Shown: in pieces, positions 43,296-52,643 of the stretch
Numbering within the stretch: the first letter of the stretch is position 1
How the letters are laid out: the number at the start of each line of letters is the position of its first letter
NCBI GenBank assembly: GCA_012034405.1
Contig: JAAVLZ010000008.1
Location: forward strand, 62,001-126,000
Direction of reading: 5' to 3'
Length of the DNA stretch: 64,000 nucleotides
DNA from: Oscillospiraceae bacterium HV4-5-C5C
Lineage (GTDB): Bacteria; Bacillota; Clostridia; Saccharofermentanales; Fastidiosipilaceae
The notes under the pieces: generated by a model
Database searches by the model: none
What the model was told of the DNA's origin: nothing
Seen by the model: only the letters and a program-made list of their open reading frames with translations
Program-made: the position numbers and the translations under genes

Positions 43296-45419
43296 TCAAG
43301 CCCTCCTGCTTTGCCGGATCAGCTTCAGCGCATCCTCCGCACTGAACGGGATATGGTTGATCGGTCCGGCTAAGGCCTGCTCCAAGGCTGACATGTAGGC
43401 CGGCGCGGCACCGACTAAAGGCAGTTCACCCGCACCTTTGGCGCCATAGGGACCATCCGGGTAAGCTTCAACGTGCAGCTGTACCTTCATCAGCGGTACA
43501 TCCATGGCGGTCGGGATAATGTAATCCGAGAAACTGTGATTGCGGATCCGGCCTTTTTGGTCCGCCGCCAGCTGCTCCATGCTGGCATAACCCAGACCTT
43601 GCAGTAAACCGCCTTCCATCTGGCCGATCACGATATTGAGGTCAATCGGCGTTCCCACGTCAAAGCTGGCCCAGGTCCCGGTAATTTCATTGACACCGGT
43701 CAGTGTATCCACCGCGACCTCCACCGCGCATACGCCCCAGGCGTATGTTGGATAGGCATCACCCTGAAACTTGTCAATATAAAATGGAATGACAAAATCC
43801 GGCTCTTTAAAGTGTTCCTCTACTGTCTGCTCAACACCTTCCTGCCATTGACTGCGAAGGCGGATCGCCGCGCGGCGCAGCAGCTCTCCCACCGTCATCA
43901 GACTGCGTGAAGCTACCGTAGGTCCTGAATCTGGTACCCGGTCCGTATCCGGATTGTCATAGGATACCTGATCCAGAGGCAGGTTCAGTTCATTAGCTAC
44001 AATTTTACACAAGGTGGTCTTTATGCCTTGTCCAATGTCACTCTGACTGGCCAGGATTTCTACCCGCCCGTCCGCCAGCTTGTGCAAGCGGGTTACGGCT
44101 TTTATAATGTCGCGTTCGCCGCTGCCAGTAAACCCCGCGCCGTGAAACCACAGACTGATCCCAATGCCTCTCCGCGTGGTCCCGGTCTGCTGCCGGGCAT
44201 AAACCTGGCGCTTCTGCTCAAAATCACTCATCTTTCGGACTTCATCTACCATAGCCGGCAACGGGACCGGGAAATGATACCGGCCTCCGGTTGAGGTGAC
44301 TGAGCCCTGGCGGACCATGTGACGCAGTTTAAAGGCCAGGGGCTCTTCATCTAGGGCGTTTGCGATATGCTCCATCAGCATCTCCACCGCAAAAAAGGTC
44401 TGTGGAGCACCAAAGCCGCGGTAGGCGCCATTGGGAACCGTGTTGGTTTTTATAGCCGCACCGTGTACCTTGAGGGCCGGTATGTCATAAACGCCCGATG
44501 CCGCTATGATACCCCGCTGCAGAACCACTGCTGACAAAGTGGTATACGCACCGGCGTTAAAAATGACATCTGCGTCCAGAGCGGTCACCCGGCCATTTTT
44601 AACCGCAGCCTTATAGGTGCATCGTGATGGATGGCGCTTGGAGGTGAACTCCATATCCTCCCGGCGGCCAAATATCACCCGGACTGGCTGCCCCTTGGCC
44701 TTATAAGCCGCTACCGCAACCTGGCAGGCTAAAATAGAAGGATAGTCCTCTTTACCGCCAAAGCCACCGCCTGTCACATCCTGGATAACCCGCACTTTAT
44801 CTGGGGTCAGCCCCAGGGCCTTAGCCAGGGCACCGTGGACATAATAGGGGCACTGCATACTACCGCGCACCGTAATTTTGCCCTGATTATAGTCCGCAAT
44901 CAGGCCCTGTGGTTCCAGATAGGCTTGCTCCTGGTAGCCGGTTTCAAAGCATTCCTCAAAGATCTGATCAGCCTCTGCCCAGGCCTGGTCCATATCGCCC
45001 TTGCCAAAGTGGTAGTCAAAAAACGCCGTATCACCATCCCTGACATCGATGATGGCAGGCAGTAATTCATAATTGACTTCAATTTGAGCCAGCAACCGCT
45101 CCAGCTCCCGCTCATCCGGTCCCACCAGCATCATAATCGGGTCACCGATGTATTCAACGGTAGCATCTGCATAAACCGGCGTATCGTCTTTGACGATATG
45201 CACCTCATTTATGCCCGGGACATCCCGGTAGTCTACTGTAAAATAACCTTCTGGCAAGGGCGGATAGGTCATACTCAGGATCTTGGCATGCGCGTGGGGT
45301 GAGCGCAGGATCAAGCCCTGCAGCATCTGAGTCGTATCATAATCCGCCACATACATAGCTTGACCGCAGGCCTTGGCCAGATGATCCTTTTTAATCACCG
45401 ACTGACTGATTGGCATCAT
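43296..45419 (-). CDS. Molybdenum hydroxylase large (molybdopterin) subunit, xanthine dehydrogenase type
   Basis: Catalytic subunit, 707 residues. GGGFGGKEDYPS (near residue 222) and the AYRGFGAPQ loop (near 325) surround the cofactor; GAKGAGELPLVGAAPA near residue 670 carries the catalytic Glu. The Arg-containing AYRGFGAPQ loop fits xanthine dehydrogenase and related hydroxylases, not CO dehydrogenase (no AYRCSFR-type loop). The substrate could be a purine, a nicotinate-like heterocycle or an aldehyde. GGAGGAG is 8 bases ahead of the first of two adjacent ATG codons. Accessory Mo-insertion gene xdhC-like was not found in the window. Confidence 0.92.
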   Translation of the reverse strand: MMPISQSVIKKDHLAKACGQAMYVADYDTTQMLQGLILRSPHAHAKILSMTYPPLPEGYFTVDYRDVPGINEVHIVKDDTPVYADATVEYIGDPIMMLVGPDERELERLLAQIEVNYELLPAIIDVRDGDTAFFDYHFGKGDMDQAWAEADQIFEECFETGYQEQAYLEPQGLIADYNQGKITVRGSMQCPYYVHGALAKALGLTPDKVRVIQDVTGGGFGGKEDYPSILACQVAVAAYKAKGQPVRVIFGRREDMEFTSKRHPSRCTYKAAVKNGRVTALDADVIFNAGAYTTLSAVVLQRGIIAASGVYDIPALKVHGAAIKTNTVPNGAYRGFGAPQTFFAVEMLMEHIANALDEEPLAFKLRHMVRQGSVTSTGGRYHFPVPLPAMVDEVRKMSDFEQKRQVYARQQTGTTRRGIGISLWFHGAGFTGSGERDIIKAVTRLHKLADGRVEILASQSDIGQGIKTTLCKIVANELNLPLDQVSYDNPDTDRVPDSGPTVASRSLMTVGELLRRAAIRLRSQWQEGVEQTVEEHFKEPDFVIPFYIDKFQGDAYPTYAWGVCAVEVAVDTLTGVNEITGTWASFDVGTPIDLNIVIGQMEGGLLQGLGYASMEQLAADQKGRIRNHSFSDYIIPTAMDVPLMKVQLHVEAYPDGPYGAKGAGELPLVGAAPAYMSALEQALAGPINHIPFSAEDALKLIRQSRRA

Positions 45420-45568
45420 GTCTGTTCTCCTCCTAATCTGTTTATTAGTGCTGCCTGAAACCAGGACAGATTCAGCAGATTTATCAATATAACCTGATGA
45501 CTGCTATATTTATTATAAGAAGGGCCGGTCAAGATTAGCAAATACTTTATCAGCGGAACCTGACCTGC

Positions 45569-46525
45569 TCAGTCAGTCTGATCTGCTTCTGGCAACTGAT
45601 CAAACCTACCTGTAAAGGCCTGACGGCTAAATGCGCGAACGGCTTCTTCCCAAGCCTGAAACTGACGCAGGAAGCTCAGACCCGCAGCGGTCAGCTGACT
45701 GCCGCTCCCACCGCGCCCACCCTGCCTGCGCAGCAGCACCGGGTAGCCTAAAGCGGATTCAAGACGGTTCAATACTTCCCAGGCCTTGCTCAGTGACAGC
45801 GCCATCATTTTAGCGGCCTGGCTGACAGAGGCGGTTTTACCAATCAAGAACAACAGGAGTTTGGCGCGTTGGTCAAAAACATCCGCCTGATCCTCAAGAT
45901 TCAGTCTCAGGTTGGGATGCAGATAGCTCTGCTGGTGTGACTGATAATAGTCAAGCAGCTGCTCCGGCTGGTGCAGGCTCAGCAGCACGCCGCGGTCTGC
46001 CACCGGTACCCGGACCCGGCGCGCTTCCTGTGTCTGCAGATAGCCTCTCAGACCGTCTTTTCCGTGATAGGCCAGGATATCAGGAATCAGCCGGTTGGCC
46101 ATCAGGATGGGGTGTCCACCCTGCCCCTGAAAAGTCGGGGTGACCAGATCGCCTGTCTCAGCGATCAGCCGGGTTACGGTATCCGGGGTAAACAGAGGAG
46201 TATTGGCTGGCGCAAAAATGACTCGCTGACTGACATTCAGTAAAAAGCTCAGGCCCATACGCAGCGATGTAAATAGTTCCGGATCCTGATAAGTTTCATT
46301 AAACAGGAACACCACCCCACGTCCGGCTAACCGGTAACGAACTTCAGCTGCCTCTACCCCGGTTACCACCACAATCGGAAACACCCCCGCCTGCTGTAAC
46401 GTCAGTACCTGTTGCTCCACCACCGTAACCTGGCTGAGTTTGAAAGTTGGCTGAGTTGCTTTTTGACTGGCGGCAGCAATCAGTCCGGCCGTCTGGCTGA
46501 CTGCCGTCAATTCACCCGTTATCAT
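45569..46525 (-). CDS. MocA-like nucleotidyltransferase domain fused to ModE-like HTH
   Basis: A 318-residue fusion. Residues about 1-190 look like molybdenum cofactor cytidylyltransferase (VVVTGVEAAEVRYRLAG, TSLRMGLSFLL, ANTPLFTPDTVTRLI, GQGGHPILM). The usual nucleotide-binding LAAGxSxRMG loop at the front is degenerate (GLIAAASQKATQPTFK), so catalysis is doubtful. Residues about 215-300 resemble the ModE/LysR-type winged helix (GKTASVSQAAKMMALSLSKA, WEVLNRLESALG, LTAAGLSFL). The start at 46525 is the ATG 9 bases from AGGTGG; a GTG two codons up is less likely. It overlaps the ROK gene by 14 bases and stands 149 bases before the molybdenum hydroxylase genes, so a regulator that senses Mo cofactor is conceivable (inference). 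Confidence 0.8.
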   Translation of the reverse strand: MITGELTAVSQTAGLIAAASQKATQPTFKLSQVTVVEQQVLTLQQAGVFPIVVVTGVEAAEVRYRLAGRGVVFLFNETYQDPELFTSLRMGLSFLLNVSQRVIFAPANTPLFTPDTVTRLIAETGDLVTPTFQGQGGHPILMANRLIPDILAYHGKDGLRGYLQTQEARRVRVPVADRGVLLSLHQPEQLLDYYQSHQQSYLHPNLRLNLEDQADVFDQRAKLLLFLIGKTASVSQAAKMMALSLSKAWEVLNRLESALGYPVLLRRQGGRGGSGSQLTAAGLSFLRQFQAWEEAVRAFSRQAFTGRFDQLPEADQTD

Positions 46526-47438
46526 GATCACCGGCCACCTTTTGTTTGATCAACGCAAATGCGCCGTATAGTCCGGCTTGATTTCCCAAAGCCGCCGCTC
46601 GGACCGGCAAACCACTGTAGCCTGGCATTAAAGCCCGGTTCAGGGCCTGATCCAGGTCCCGGATCAACGCCGGTTCCTGCATGATCCCGCCACCGAGTAT
46701 AATGGCCTGGGGATCCAGGACATAGACCAGAGATTTTAAGCCGGTAACCACATCCTGTAGCCAGGCTTGATAGACCGGGGCAAGCTCGGCCGTTTGCCGG
46801 CGGAGCAGGATGGTCTGTCCATCCAGATCCTGTCCGGTCACTTGCTTGACCCGGCGGCATAAAGCGCTGGCGGACGCATAGGCTTCAAAACAGCCGCGCT
46901 GTCCACAGGAACAGGGTAATGCGTCCGGCTGTCGATCCAGTGTGATATGCCCGAATTCTCCAGCAGAATAGTGGGGTCCTCTGTAAAGCTGAGCACCATG
47001 AATTATGGCGCCACCAATTCCTGTGCCAAAGGTCAGACACATGAAGTCCCGTAAGCCGCGGCCCTGACCAAAATACAACTCGCCCAAGGCCGCACAGTTT
47101 ACATCATTGTCCAGACTGACCGGACAACCCAGGCGGTCAGCTGCGGCAGCCGCCAGGGTATAGCCGCTGAAACCCGGAAAGTTGCGGTTTGCGTAAATAA
47201 TACGACCTTGTACCGGATCAATCTGGCCGGGGCAGCTCAGGCCCGTACCCATCAAAGTCATACCTCCGGTAAGCAGCTGGTCGGTCAGATCCTGCAGCTG
47301 GCGCAGCAAGCCCGCCGGCCCCTCGGCCAGCCGGCTAGGCACCAAGCCGGCATATGCCAGGGTGCCTTCCGGATGAAAGGCAGCATATTTCAGACTGGTA
47401 CCCCCTATGTCAAAGCTCAGATAACGATCACACTGCAT
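46512..47438 (-). CDS. ROK family sugar kinase/regulator-like protein
   Basis: A 308-residue ROK protein of the kinase form, with no N-terminal helix-turn-helix. DIGGTSLKYA (residue about 10) is the phosphate 1 loop, DNDVNC (near 107) holds the catalytic Asp, FGTGIGGAII (near 132) is the second ATP loop, and CSCGQRGCFEAYAS (near 175) is the zinc-binding ROK signature with His at HITLD. A sugar kinase such as glucokinase or N-acetylmannosamine kinase is expected. AAGGAG is 5 bases before the ATG. Its overlap with the MocA-like fusion and proximity to molybdenum hydroxylase genes is odd for a sugar kinase. Confidence 0.88.
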   Translation of the reverse strand: MQCDRYLSFDIGGTSLKYAAFHPEGTLAYAGLVPSRLAEGPAGLLRQLQDLTDQLLTGGMTLMGTGLSCPGQIDPVQGRIIYANRNFPGFSGYTLAAAAADRLGCPVSLDNDVNCAALGELYFGQGRGLRDFMCLTFGTGIGGAIIHGAQLYRGPHYSAGEFGHITLDRQPDALPCSCGQRGCFEAYASASALCRRVKQVTGQDLDGQTILLRRQTAELAPVYQAWLQDVVTGLKSLVYVLDPQAIILGGGIMQEPALIRDLDQALNRALMPGYSGLPVRAAALGNQAGLYGAFALIKQKVAGDHDNG

Positions 47439-47535
47439 GGCTGCTCCTTGGGTTCATCCTTAAGTTGGACGGTTTACCTGGACAGGCTTTATTAATAATA
47501 TGAAGCATTCAGACACTCAGGTCAACTGACAGATA

Positions 47536-47575
47536 GCAAAGAGCCTGAACCGGCCCAGCGGTTCAGGCTCTTTGC
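47536..47575 (-). terminator. Terminator of the GH28/transport operon
   Basis: A perfect 17-base inverted repeat, GCAAAGAGCCTGAACCG at 47536-47552 and CGGTTCAGGCTCTTTGC at 47559-47575, with a 6-base loop. The A- and T-rich ends sit within the stem. It is 26 bases after the GH28 stop codon on the minus strand and 97 bases upstream of the ROK start. Confidence 0.8.
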
Positions 47576-47601
47576 CAGGATCATTCAGCAAGCAGGAGCA
47601 G

Positions 47602-49227
47602 TCAAGCCAGTGTCGTGACCTCACTGACCTGGACCTGATTGACATCATAAAAGGTCAGCAGCGGGCGGGTGTTGACCTGGCGCGGCTTAATCCGGATCTG
47701 CTTAAGTCGCAGGCCGTCCGCGTGCCGGAACCAGAATCCACAAGCATCCACATCGCCGTGGGCGTTGGACTCCGGATAATCGGTCAGGAACTCATCAAAT
47801 TGCTGTGGCAGATAGATTTTTTCCTGATTATCGCGATACCGGATTTCAATGTCTTCCAAACAAACGTGCTGAATCGCTTGGCGCACTGGCTGACCGCTTT
47901 CAGTCTGGCTGACAAAGCCTGTCACCAGACAGGGTAGCTCCACATTTTCAGCGGTGATATGGCGCAGGGTAATATCCATCACACTGCCGCCCCAGTACGC
48001 GTTGACGCCAGGGGTGTCCGTGTAAGGATCACCGGCTTCATTGCGGCGGTTGAGTAACAGATAAATCGGGCACTGCACCTGATCCATCCGGATATCCTCC
48101 AATATAATATCCGTTATATGGCTGCCATCACAAGATTCAATGGAAATTCCAGACACGCCCCCAGGATAGATATCTGGCAGATAAAAGTCACAGTTGCTGA
48201 CCCGGACCTGGCTGATGTCATGCCGGGTACCCGTTCCGATTTTAAAAGCGTTCATGACCGAGAGCACCTTGCAGTCCCGGATTTGAATATCCCTCATAGC
48301 GCGTCCGGTATGGACCGGGTTTTTGAGACAGATACCGTCGTCAGCGCAAGAAATAAAGCAGTGCTCTATGGTCACATGACTGCTGCCGGTGATATCAATG
48401 CCATCCGTATTGGCAACATGACGGTTATCATCAATCACCAGATTCCGAATGATCACATCCTGGCAGCAATCTACATTCAACGTCCAGCACATGGCATCAT
48501 GCAGGATGATGTTTTCCAGCCTCACCTGACAGCTATCCTCCACCCAGACCATATAACTGGGGCGACGCAGATTGGGCCGGCCTTCCTGATATTTGTCTTC
48601 AGCATAGCGGATGCGCTGGCGGTAGTAATAGCGCACCGTATCCGGTACTGAGTTGATACGAGCAGCCTGATCACGGCGCGGTAGCATGGTCAGGTCAAAG
48701 GGGTGTAAGGCCGGTAATTCACGTGGTTCATATACATACCATTCACCACTGCCACTGATCCGGCCCCCACCGGTGATAACTACGTCCTCAGCTCCCCTCA
48801 CCCGGATAAAAGCGCCTTCAACCGATTCCGTACCATATTTTTGGTGGTGGTGAGGGTTTTGATCCAGCAGCAGGTCGGCGTTCCGGCTGGCCTCCAGACA
48901 GGCATCCGGGGCAATAAACAGCGTGGTGTGGGAGGGGATCCAGACTGTGCCCAGACGGTAAGTCCCCCCACTGACCAGGATCACCCCCCCTCCGCAGTCT
49001 TTGGCCGCATCCGCGGCCTGTTGAAAAGCTTCTGTATTCAAGCGGCCGGGCTCTGCTACCGCACCAAAATCGCGGATATCAAAAACAGCCGGGCCCTGCG
49101 GCAGCGGATTTGTCCGGCAAATATAATCATCCACGGGCAGATCCGGATAATAGTCTCCCGGGTATATCCGGCCCAGATCCGGATAGGTCGGCTGATCATA
49201 GCTTATTGATTGGTTTGCATGCGTCAT
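47602..49227 (-). CDS. Glycoside hydrolase family 28 (polygalacturonase-like)
   Basis: A right-handed beta-helix glycosidase, 541 residues. The family core is HVANTDGIDITGSSHV (near residue 260), then SCADDGICLKNP (near 285) with the paired catalytic Asp, and NAFKIGTGTRHD (near 320) in place of the usual RIKT-type strand. An N-terminal pectate-lyase-like cap (FDIRDFGAVAEPG, then AADAAKDCGGGVILVSGGTY) starts near residue 49. There is no signal peptide, so the enzyme is cytoplasmic and would work on imported, pectin-derived oligomers. The start follows AGGAGA. It is the last gene of the minus-strand transporter operon. Substrate subclass is not determined. Confidence 0.9.
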   Translation of the reverse strand: MTHANQSISYDQPTYPDLGRIYPGDYYPDLPVDDYICRTNPLPQGPAVFDIRDFGAVAEPGRLNTEAFQQAADAAKDCGGGVILVSGGTYRLGTVWIPSHTTLFIAPDACLEASRNADLLLDQNPHHHQKYGTESVEGAFIRVRGAEDVVITGGGRISGSGEWYVYEPRELPALHPFDLTMLPRRDQAARINSVPDTVRYYYRQRIRYAEDKYQEGRPNLRRPSYMVWVEDSCQVRLENIILHDAMCWTLNVDCCQDVIIRNLVIDDNRHVANTDGIDITGSSHVTIEHCFISCADDGICLKNPVHTGRAMRDIQIRDCKVLSVMNAFKIGTGTRHDISQVRVSNCDFYLPDIYPGGVSGISIESCDGSHITDIILEDIRMDQVQCPIYLLLNRRNEAGDPYTDTPGVNAYWGGSVMDITLRHITAENVELPCLVTGFVSQTESGQPVRQAIQHVCLEDIEIRYRDNQEKIYLPQQFDEFLTDYPESNAHGDVDACGFWFRHADGLRLKQIRIKPRQVNTRPLLTFYDVNQVQVSEVTTLA

Positions 49228-49281
49228 GTCAATCTCCTAAGTTTTCATCTTTCAGTTCAGGTTGTCCGGCCGTCACCAGAC

Positions 49282-51723
49282 TCAGGGAATATACTGTGTC
49301 TGGTCGTGACCGCGCTCATAGGTCAACTCAAAATCTCCGGCGGTCAGCCGGCTGCAGGTGACGTCATATTGGGGAGCAAGGGCCAGGCAGGATTGGATAA
49401 ATGCCGGCAGACCGGGATAATGCTCCTGGTCTGAAACATAAACCAGGTAAGCCTGATTAGCGCCCCACACCCTGAATTCACAGTCATACAGCAGGTTTTG
49501 TTCAGGCAGCAGATCACCGCTGCACCAAAGCGCCAGGTAGCCCTGTTTCTTTTGAAAGAACAGCCAGTGCGGCTGTTGCCGGACCTGGTCAAACCGTGCC
49601 AGGGGCGCGTAAACATGAGTGAACTGAACCGGATAACTGCTGTCAATCTGATAGATTGCACCCAGCAGACAGGCAGTCTGCCGTATCGCGGGCAGCTGGC
49701 CATTACCAAACCAGTAACCCGGCCGCATATCTGAGAGCTCTGACGTAGTTCCAGGATGATTGACAAATATCAAGGCCTCAGCAGATAAAGCAGCATACCA
49801 GAGCTGTTGCTGATATCCAAAGCCTCCGGGCTGAAAACATGAGGTACCATGGAAACGCTCATTCATGGCTTTGGTCGCCGCCGGCCCGGCTGGATCTCGC
49901 GCAATGGCTTGGCGATCCGGGTTCCAAACCCGTTCAGGCGGAGTTTTGGGGATCTGGACCGAGGTCAGGCAATAATTCCTGGTTTTCCGCAGCCGTATCT
50001 GGGCATTCCCGCTGTTATAGCTCAGGTCTGCCGGGGTTGCCATCTGCTTAGCAAGTTCAGCGGGTAACTGGTACCGGCTGGAAGCCAGATAAACCAGCCA
50101 GCCTTCGCCATATGCATAAGGTAAGGTCGGATCTATGACATGCAGAATGGATTGAGAGCCGCTGCTGAATGGGTAAAGTGCATCGCGGTAGACTCTGCCC
50201 ATAGGTGCTATGACCGATCCATCAAAGGTCTGCCAGGCCAGCTGCCGCAGCATCCGGTCACACAGCGTCTCAGCCATATCTGCCAGGTTCTGATCGGCAA
50301 AATCCACCAGGTTAAGCAGCGCCGCCAGCGTGACACACATGTAAACCGAACTTAAGAACTCCTCAAAGCCACAGGTCAGACAGTCCCGCAACCAGTCTTC
50401 CACCTTGGCTCTGGCCGCCTGGGCCAGTTCCCGACCACGCAGCCCTGCCCGGCTGAAATAATCATCCGGATAGCGTTCACCAGCAAACAGGGCGCAAGAA
50501 TAAAACATCAACGCGTGATTTTCGCTCCAAAAGCACATACCATCGCTGCCAGGCTGATCCATCCAGTAGCGGAAGTCCAGCAGAACCTGACGCAGCCTGG
50601 CCGCGGCTGTGGGCGGCAGCGTAAAGAGCCGCTGGTATCTGATATACCCGCAGATCAGAAAATCCGCGCAATCCACCCGCTGCTCGATCAGCCTGAAGTC
50701 CTCCAGCATCCGCTCCTGGTCTTGAGGATCTGACTGTCCCAGCAGACGGCGGGCCAGGATGTTCATAACCGAGAAGCCAAATTCTTCACGGTCCAGACTG
50801 GCCACCGCGGCAATCCGGGCCAGATCACCATGCAGCGGTCCGTCTTCCTGTGGCAGTCGAACTGGCTGAATATGTGAGCTGATCTCCAGTGTCCGCCGCA
50901 AAGCGTAGTTATGGCGGCTGATCTCTACCATGGCCCGGGGGAATATCTCAGGGATGCTCAGACGAAGCTGCGGTCCCGGGGTCAGGATTTCCGGTAACTG
51001 ACTCCGCTGTTCATAGTCCGGGCTCGGGTAAGGACAAAGAACGTGAAGCATTGATTGCTGGCGCAGTTGCTCAGCGGCCTCCGGAAAAATCAGCGTATCT
51101 CCACTGAGCTCTATCTGATCCAGCAGCGCCAGATCAGACCAGACCTGATCCTGGATGCTCAGATCAGGCAGCGCGACGCGCAGCGGTTCTCCATCTCCCA
51201 GGACTTTCAGGGCCAGCAGATTACGGGTATCTCTGACACCGAGGTTCTGACAAATGAAGAGCAGCAGATTTGGGCCCCGATTCAGGTTCAACTCCAGATC
51301 GACATGATGAATCGGCTTATATACAGGCCGGTCGATGCTACCGGCAAGCTTGCCGTTGACATACAGACTGACCGCCATATAGCTATAAAGGCGGACCAGC
51401 AGCCTGCCTGCCTGGGGCATAATAAGAGAGGTAGCCATGTCCAGCGCCACGGTTTGCGGCGTAGAATAAAATGCAGATAGATCAACAAAGATATCCTGGC
51501 TGCTGACCCAGAGTCTCCAGGGGCAACCATTCGGCGCATTACGATTGAGCCGGACCACCGCGGACTGCCGCAGGGGCTGGGGCCTGACCACAGCCTGCCG
51601 CAACCGGGCCTCCTGCTCCAACTGGTCACCCGCACTCAGCTGGCGGCTGAAGGGTCGCGCTGCCGGACCGGCTACCATAAACTGCAGTACATACCCGTCC
51701 GGCCCCAGTTTCCAAGCCTTCAT
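49282..51723 (-). CDS. Large protein of unknown function in GH28 operon
   Basis: An unrecognised 813-residue cytoplasmic protein. The start at 51723 is the ATG after GGAGTGAG; the frame extends three codons upstream to GTG. Residues about 1-250 look beta-rich (TLIFPEAAEQL, LLVRLYSYMAVSLYVNGKLAGSI), reminiscent of a galactose-binding or beta-sandwich fold. Residues about 290-590 are helical, with WSENHALMFYSCALFAGERYP, FSSGSQSILHVI and YAYGEGWLVYL, as in the (alpha/alpha) barrels of polysaccharide lyases and GH enzymes. Residues about 600-813 again look beta-rich. No known catalytic motif is recognised. Position between transport genes and GH28 makes it a candidate new pectin-oligosaccharide enzyme. 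Confidence 0.8.
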   Translation of the reverse strand: MKAWKLGPDGYVLQFMVAGPAARPFSRQLSAGDQLEQEARLRQAVVRPQPLRQSAVVRLNRNAPNGCPWRLWVSSQDIFVDLSAFYSTPQTVALDMATSLIMPQAGRLLVRLYSYMAVSLYVNGKLAGSIDRPVYKPIHHVDLELNLNRGPNLLLFICQNLGVRDTRNLLALKVLGDGEPLRVALPDLSIQDQVWSDLALLDQIELSGDTLIFPEAAEQLRQQSMLHVLCPYPSPDYEQRSQLPEILTPGPQLRLSIPEIFPRAMVEISRHNYALRRTLEISSHIQPVRLPQEDGPLHGDLARIAAVASLDREEFGFSVMNILARRLLGQSDPQDQERMLEDFRLIEQRVDCADFLICGYIRYQRLFTLPPTAAARLRQVLLDFRYWMDQPGSDGMCFWSENHALMFYSCALFAGERYPDDYFSRAGLRGRELAQAARAKVEDWLRDCLTCGFEEFLSSVYMCVTLAALLNLVDFADQNLADMAETLCDRMLRQLAWQTFDGSVIAPMGRVYRDALYPFSSGSQSILHVIDPTLPYAYGEGWLVYLASSRYQLPAELAKQMATPADLSYNSGNAQIRLRKTRNYCLTSVQIPKTPPERVWNPDRQAIARDPAGPAATKAMNERFHGTSCFQPGGFGYQQQLWYAALSAEALIFVNHPGTTSELSDMRPGYWFGNGQLPAIRQTACLLGAIYQIDSSYPVQFTHVYAPLARFDQVRQQPHWLFFQKKQGYLALWCSGDLLPEQNLLYDCEFRVWGANQAYLVYVSDQEHYPGLPAFIQSCLALAPQYDVTCSRLTAGDFELTYERGHDQTQYIP

Positions 51724-51764
51724 AAAACTCACTCCATTCTTGAGCGGTGACCTGGCAGGCCAGA

Positions 51765-52631
51765 TCAGCCCTTAACCGCCCCGCTGGCCATGCCACCCAT
51801 AAAATATCGGGAAAAGAAGGCGTAAACCAGCAGCATCGGAACAATGGCAATGGTCGCACCCGCAAACATGATATTCCAGGCTGCGGTTCCGTCGCCGGCA
51901 TTTTTCAGCATATTGACCCCAACAGTCAAAGGCCGCATTTTGTCATTTGTCATAGTAAAGACCAGCGGCAGGATATATTCGTTCCAGCCCTGTCGGAACG
52001 ACAGCAGTGCAATTGTCGCAATGACCGGTTTCAGCAGCGGAGCGATAATCAGGCGATAGATCTGGAAAAAGCTACAGCCGTCAATCCGGGCAGCTTCGTC
52101 CAGTTCCCGTGGCAGAGAGTCGGTAAAACCTTTGGCCAGGAAAATATAGGTAGCCTGTCCGGTACCGGCAGAAATAAAAATGACTGAAAACAGGCTTTTG
52201 TTTAACTTGAGCGCTACAGCCAGCTCAAAAAGCGGCCGTAATGATATTGAGCCCACATTTATAAACATAAAGGCGATGAACAGGCTGTACAGCAGCTTTT
52301 TGCCGCGAAAGTCCTTGCGGGAAAAGACATAACCGGTCATCGTTGATGTCAATACGGAAAGAGCCATGACACCGAGAGCCAGAAAGATGGAGTTCAGCGT
52401 ATAAGTGGCAAAATTAGCCTGTTTCCATGCCTGCGTATAGTTGTCCAGCACCCAGGTTGATGGGAGCAGACTGGTTCCGCCCACCAGCAGTTCCTGATTG
52501 GTTTTAAACGACCCCAGGATAATATAAAGAATGGGGAATACCATCAGGACGCAGAAAAAGCTGACCAGCAGCCAAATCAATGCCCGGACCAGCCGGGCTT
52601 GTTTTGAATAAACCGCATGTGATTGGTTCAT
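51765..52631 (-). CDS. Sugar ABC transporter permease, MalG type
   Basis: Inner-membrane permease of 288 residues with about six helices. The EAA loop is ELDEAARIDGCSFFQIYRLI near residue 180, and the C-terminus FSRYFMGGMASGAVKG is characteristic of the MalG/YtcP-like subfamily. It starts 12 bases downstream of the other permease's stop. With the downstream protein of unknown function and GH28 it forms the importer for a plant-derived oligosaccharide; the ATPase (MsmX-like) must be encoded elsewhere, as is usual for such systems in Firmicutes. Confidence 0.93.
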   Translation of the reverse strand: MNQSHAVYSKQARLVRALIWLLVSFFCVLMVFPILYIILGSFKTNQELLVGGTSLLPSTWVLDNYTQAWKQANFATYTLNSIFLALGVMALSVLTSTMTGYVFSRKDFRGKKLLYSLFIAFMFINVGSISLRPLFELAVALKLNKSLFSVIFISAGTGQATYIFLAKGFTDSLPRELDEAARIDGCSFFQIYRLIIAPLLKPVIATIALLSFRQGWNEYILPLVFTMTNDKMRPLTVGVNMLKNAGDGTAAWNIMFAGATIAIVPMLLVYAFFSRYFMGGMASGAVKG

Positions 52632-52643
52632 GGTGTCACCGCC

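Noticed and set aside
43296-45419. CO dehydrogenase large subunit
   Set aside because: The cofactor loop reads AYRGFGAPQ, not the AYRCSFR loop of CoxL, so a xanthine-dehydrogenase-type enzyme is the better call.
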